Source of the DNA: DASVLX01 sp035552275
Lineage (GTDB): Bacteria; Actinomycetota; Actinomycetes; Mycobacteriales; Pseudonocardiaceae
Length of the DNA: 8,341 bases
Reading direction: 5' to 3'
Assembly: GCA_035552275.1 (NCBI GenBank)
Contig: DASZLR010000063.1
Span: 1 to 8,341, forward strand
This document shows, piece by piece, positions 5,888-8,341 of this stretch (within the stretch, counting starts at the first letter, position 1; every line of letters starts with the position of its first letter). The notes below the pieces were generated by a model. The model saw only the letters and a list, made by a program, of their open reading frames with translations. It was not told the origin of the DNA and did not search any database. The translations under genes and the position numbers were made by a program.

Positions 5888-7030
5888 TCACCCGGCGTCA
5901 AGCAGCGCGCGCAGCCGGTCAGCGAGATCCGGCCACCGCCAGTCCGCCCGCACCCACTCCCGCCCGGCCCGACCCATCTCGGCCGCCCGGTCCGGATCGG
6001 CGAGCAGTCCCGCCACCGCGGCGGCCACGGCGGCCACCGACCGGCCGTCCACCACCTGCCCGGTGACCCCGTCCAACACGGTTTCCGGCGCTCCCCCGGA
6101 CTTGCCGGCAATCACCGGCAGCCCGGTCGCCGACGCCTCCAGGCAGACGATGCCCAGCCCCTCCACGTCCAGCCCGCCGCCCCTGGTCCGGCACGGCATG
6201 GCGAACACGTCGCCGGCCGCGTAGTGCGCGGGCAGTTCGTCCCACGGCACCGAACCGGTGAGCACGACGTGCCGGCCGACGCCGGCCTCGTCGGCCAGCC
6301 CGCGCAGCTGCTCCTTGTACGGACCGCCGCCGACGAGCAGCAGGGCCGCGTCGGGCACCTGCCGACGGATCAGCGGCAGCGCCCGGATCAGCATGTCCTG
6401 GCCCTTGCGCGGCACCAGCCGCGACACGCACACCACTACCGGCCGGTCGCCGAGCAGGTAGCGGCGGCGGATCTCCCGACGGGCGCCCTCGTCCGGCCGG
6501 AACGTCTTGACGTCCACACCGGACGGCAGGTGTTCCAGCGCGGCCATCGGGCCGAACGCGGCGGCGAACCGGGAGCGGGTGTAGCGACTGACGTAGGTCA
6601 GCGTGTCCACTGTGGACCCGATGCGGCGCAACGCCTGCCGCGCGCCGGGCAGCATCGACCAGCCAACCTCGTGCCCGTGCGTGCAGGCCACCACCCGGTG
6701 GATGCCGGCTTCGGCGCGCAGTTTCGACGTCAGCAGCGCCAGCGGGGCGGCCGCGCCGAACCAGACGGCCTCGCACCGGTTCGCTCGGATGATCTCGACC
6801 GCCCGGCGCGCCACGTCCGGCGTGGGCAGCATCAGCGTGCCATGGTGCCGCACCACCTCGAACGGCATCCGGGCGTCGAACGTCTGGTGCGTCTCCGGAC
6901 CGCGCGGCCAGGCCGGCGCGTAGACGACGAGATCATCGGCGGGCAGTTGGCCGGCCAACGACTGCAGATAGCTCTGGATCCCGCCCGGCCGGGGCGGGAA
7001 GTCGTTGGTCAGCAGCAGCGTCCGGCGCAC
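5888..7030 (-). CDS. pimB: GDP-mannose-dependent alpha-(1-6)-phosphatidylinositol monomannoside mannosyltransferase (PimB'-type GT4)
   Basis: A 380-residue GT-B fold glycosyltransferase of family GT4. In the family it adds the second mannose, from GDP-mannose, to (acylated) phosphatidylinositol mannoside PIM1 on the cytosolic face of the membrane, an early step towards PIMs, lipomannan and lipoarabinomannan. Visible motifs: the N-terminal acceptor/phosphate loop NDFPPRPGGIQSY (9-21), THGHE (117-121, H118 and E121), the donor-phosphate pair R204 and K209 in SRLVPRKG, and the EX7E motif E290-GLGIVCL-E298 followed by ASATGLPVIAGKSGGAPE. No key residue is missing and the length is normal for PimB'. 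The start is GTG 7030; no Shine-Dalgarno sequence is visible, and the ripC stop lies 35 bp upstream, so translation may depend on the same transcript. The neighbourhood (fadD15, ripC) matches the M. tuberculosis Rv2188c locus, which strengthens PimB' over PimA or other GT4 enzymes. Acceptor specificity itself is inferred. Confidence 0.92.
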   Translation of the reverse strand: MRRTLLLTNDFPPRPGGIQSYLQSLAGQLPADDLVVYAPAWPRGPETHQTFDARMPFEVVRHHGTLMLPTPDVARRAVEIIRANRCEAVWFGAAAPLALLTSKLRAEAGIHRVVACTHGHEVGWSMLPGARQALRRIGSTVDTLTYVSRYTRSRFAAAFGPMAALEHLPSGVDVKTFRPDEGARREIRRRYLLGDRPVVVCVSRLVPRKGQDMLIRALPLIRRQVPDAALLLVGGGPYKEQLRGLADEAGVGRHVVLTGSVPWDELPAHYAAGDVFAMPCRTRGGGLDVEGLGIVCLEASATGLPVIAGKSGGAPETVLDGVTGQVVDGRSVAAVAAAVAGLLADPDRAAEMGRAGREWVRADWRWPDLADRLRALLDAG

Positions 7031-7065
7031 CCGCCGAGCGTATCGGGTGTTCGGTTTCCGATGTC

Positions 7066-8136
7066 TCAGTAGTTCAGTCGGCGGACGTCGTAGCCGGGGT
7101 ACATCGGCTCGACGCGCACCACCTCGCCGGAGGTCGGCGCGTCCACCATGAGGTCGTCACCGTTCGCGTCCTTGCCGACATAGATGCCGACGTGGTGCGC
7201 CGGATCGCCGTAGAACACCAGATCGCCGGGCGCCATGGCGGAGCCCGACACCGGGGTGCTCAGGCCCTGCTGGGCGGCTGCCGAGTGCGGCAGGCTGATG
7301 CCCAGGTGCGCGTAGGCCCACAGGACCAGCCCCGAGCAGTCGAACCCGCTCGGCGTGGCGCCGCCCCACACATAGGCCACGCCACGCTGGCTCAGCGCGT
7401 ACATCATCGCCTCGCCGCGGACACCGGGTGCGACCCAGTTGCCGGCGACGCCGGTGCTGCTGATCGCCGCCTTGTCCGTGGCGGTGAGCTTGGTCGCAGC
7501 CAGCTCCACCTGCTGAAGCTGGGTGTTCAGCGCCTGCAACGCCTGCTGCTTCTGGGTGAGCAGCGCGTTCGCGGCGTTGGCCGCGTCCTGCGCGGTCTGC
7601 TGCGCCCGCTGCGAGGTGGCCACCGCCTTGGCGGCCGTGTCGTACGCGCCCTGCAGCGTGTTCAGCACGGTGGCGTTGTCGTTGGCCAGGTCCTGCAACA
7701 GGCTTTCCCGCTCCAGGAAGTCCTGCGCGGACACGCCGGTGAACAGCGCGGACACCGAGTTGTAGGTGCCGCCCTCGAAGGACGCGGCGGCGAGTTGGTC
7801 GGCCTGGGTGCGGAACTTCTCGATGACCCCCTCGGCCTGCTGCTCGTCGCGCCGGGCGCCGGCCACCTGCGATTCGGCCTGCTTCTCCTGGGCCTGCTTG
7901 TTGTTGTAGTCGTTCTGCGCGGCCAGGTACTGCTCGTTGAGGACCTCGGCCTGCGAGGACAGCTGCTGGTACTGGGCCAGTGGGTCGGTCGGGTTGCCGG
8001 CCGGAGGATTGGCCGCCGGCGGAGCGGCCGCCAGCGGAGCGGCTCCAGCCTGCCCGGGCATCAGGCTGACGGCGGCGAGCACGGCACCGGCCGCCAGCGC
8101 ACCGCGCATCGTCCGATTCAGTCGGTTCGACGCCAC
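7066..8136 (-). CDS. ripC: Secreted NlpC/P60 peptidoglycan endopeptidase, RipC type
   Basis: A 356-residue exported cell-wall hydrolase. Residues 1-32 are a signal peptide (basic MASNRLNRTMR, hydrophobic GALAAGAVLAAVSLM, likely cleavage after AGA at 30-32). A low-complexity Ala/Pro stretch (33-50) leads into a long Gln/Ala-rich coiled coil (about 54-226). The NlpC/P60 domain (about 240-356) carries the catalytic Cys in FDC267SG and the His in H315-VGIYV; D332 in MVDAPTSG stands where the third polar residue (often His, Glu or Gln) is found. The family cuts the D-Glu to meso-diaminopimelate bond of stem peptides. In M. tuberculosis RipC (Rv2190c) is recruited and activated by the FtsEX division complex, and the coiled coil here would suit that. 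The start is GTG 8136 with AAGGAG (8153-8148) 11 nt upstream, a slightly long spacing. pimB' follows after 35 bp, so the two probably share a transcript. A LysM or SH3 domain is absent. Confidence 0.93.
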   Translation of the reverse strand: MASNRLNRTMRGALAAGAVLAAVSLMPGQAGAAPLAAAPPAANPPAGNPTDPLAQYQQLSSQAEVLNEQYLAAQNDYNNKQAQEKQAESQVAGARRDEQQAEGVIEKFRTQADQLAAASFEGGTYNSVSALFTGVSAQDFLERESLLQDLANDNATVLNTLQGAYDTAAKAVATSQRAQQTAQDAANAANALLTQKQQALQALNTQLQQVELAATKLTATDKAAISSTGVAGNWVAPGVRGEAMMYALSQRGVAYVWGGATPSGFDCSGLVLWAYAHLGISLPHSAAAQQGLSTPVSGSAMAPGDLVFYGDPAHHVGIYVGKDANGDDLMVDAPTSGEVVRVEPMYPGYDVRRLNY

Positions 8137-8204
8137 GTCGCGGGTGTCTCCTTCGTCTGCGGTGTCCGCTGGCCGGCCCCCGACCCGCCGCCAGCAAGCG
8201 GAAG

Positions 8205-8246
8205 CCTCGCGTCGCCGTCCGATGTGGACGGCAGTCCGCCGCGAGG
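8205..8246 (-). other. Nested inverted repeats in the ripC upstream region, possible structured leader RNA
   Basis: An outer stem of 7 bp (CCTCGCG 8205-8211 with CGCGAGG 8240-8246) encloses an inner hairpin CCGTCC-gatgt-GGACGG (8215-8231). A further GCTGGC/GCCAGC pairing can be drawn closer to the gene. On the minus strand TAACCT (8260-8255) could be a -10 whose start would fall at the edge of this structure, giving a leader of about 110 nt before GTG 8136; there is no good -35. Actinobacterial wall-hydrolase genes are sometimes preceded by c-di-AMP (ydaO) riboswitches, but I could not find that motif's conserved blocks here. Ligand, if any, is unknown. Confidence 0.42.
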
Positions 8247-8273
8247 TCTCGGACAGGTTACGACGGCCTCGAC

Positions 8274-8294
8274 GCGACCCCGCACAGGGGTCGC
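8274..8294. terminator. Strong GC-rich hairpin, terminator-like
   Basis: GCGACCCC (8274-8281) and GGGGTCGC (8287-8294) form a perfect 8-bp stem with a 5-base loop. No T-run follows on either strand, as is common for actinobacterial terminator hairpins. It may end transcription from a gene beyond the right edge, or isolate the ripC promoter. The remaining bases up to 8341 show no gene. Confidence 0.45.
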
Positions 8295-8341
8295 ACTTCT
8301 ACCGCGTGTCGTCGTTTCGATCCGTGCGCACACCACAAAGA

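Noticed and set aside
8118..8336. Small minus-strand open frame upstream of ripC (72 codons)
   Set aside because: It overlaps the signal-peptide start of ripC in another frame, crosses the hairpins, lacks a ribosome site and has no recognisable features.
8137..8341. ydaO/c-di-AMP riboswitch upstream of ripC
   Set aside because: The conserved sequence blocks I would expect for that class are not recognisable; kept only as an unclassified structured leader.

Overview
This is a high-GC actinobacterial chromosome segment. The gene set (a FadD15-type acyl-CoA ligase, a PimB'-type mannosyltransferase and a RipC-type NlpC/P60 peptidase in a row), together with an IdeR/DtxR iron box, points to a PIM-making actinomycete. 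A Pseudonocardiaceae-like genus is my guess; that is inference, since no rRNA or other species marker is present. The order fadD15 (+), pimB' (-), one small gene (-), ripC (-) closely resembles the Mycobacterium tuberculosis Rv2187-Rv2190c neighbourhood, although the small gene sits on the other side of pimB' here. From memory, it also resembles a Streptomyces block that includes a metallophosphoesterase.

Left part (1-1730). An XRE-family regulator runs off the left edge; its sequence ends just where an ImmA/IrrE-type zinc peptidase domain would begin. Upstream of it on the same strand is a PepSY-TM membrane protein gene that is visibly broken: its two halves lie in different frames and meet near 1020-1035, and the first PepSY domain looks internally deleted. 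It still carries a near-consensus 19-bp IdeR/DtxR iron box overlapping a TTGACA promoter, so it was, or still is, an iron-starvation gene.

Middle part (1730-3400). A metallophosphoesterase gene is preceded by a small gene for a Cys/His-rich protein with 3-6 bp between them, so the two are probably one transcript. An intergenic stretch upstream (2726-2890) holds palindromes and a candidate promoter. Next is a short SRPBCC/polyketide-cyclase-like gene, which is divergent from fadD15.

Right part (3400-8341). fadD15 (+) converges on a minus-strand group: ripC, then pimB' 35 bp later, then after 130 bp a DUF1707 membrane protein. Together these genes suggest envelope work: fatty acid activation (FadD15), PIM mannosylation at the inner leaflet of the membrane (PimB') and peptidoglycan cleavage at division (RipC). 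The region upstream of ripC holds nested inverted repeats that could be a structured leader RNA, plus a strong GC-rich hairpin.

I see no CRISPR array, tRNA, rRNA, insertion sequence or origin. The most noteworthy items are the iron-regulated but broken PepSY gene, the structured ripC leader, and the dyad at the promoter of the small zinc-finger-like gene. I find no convincing wholly new system.
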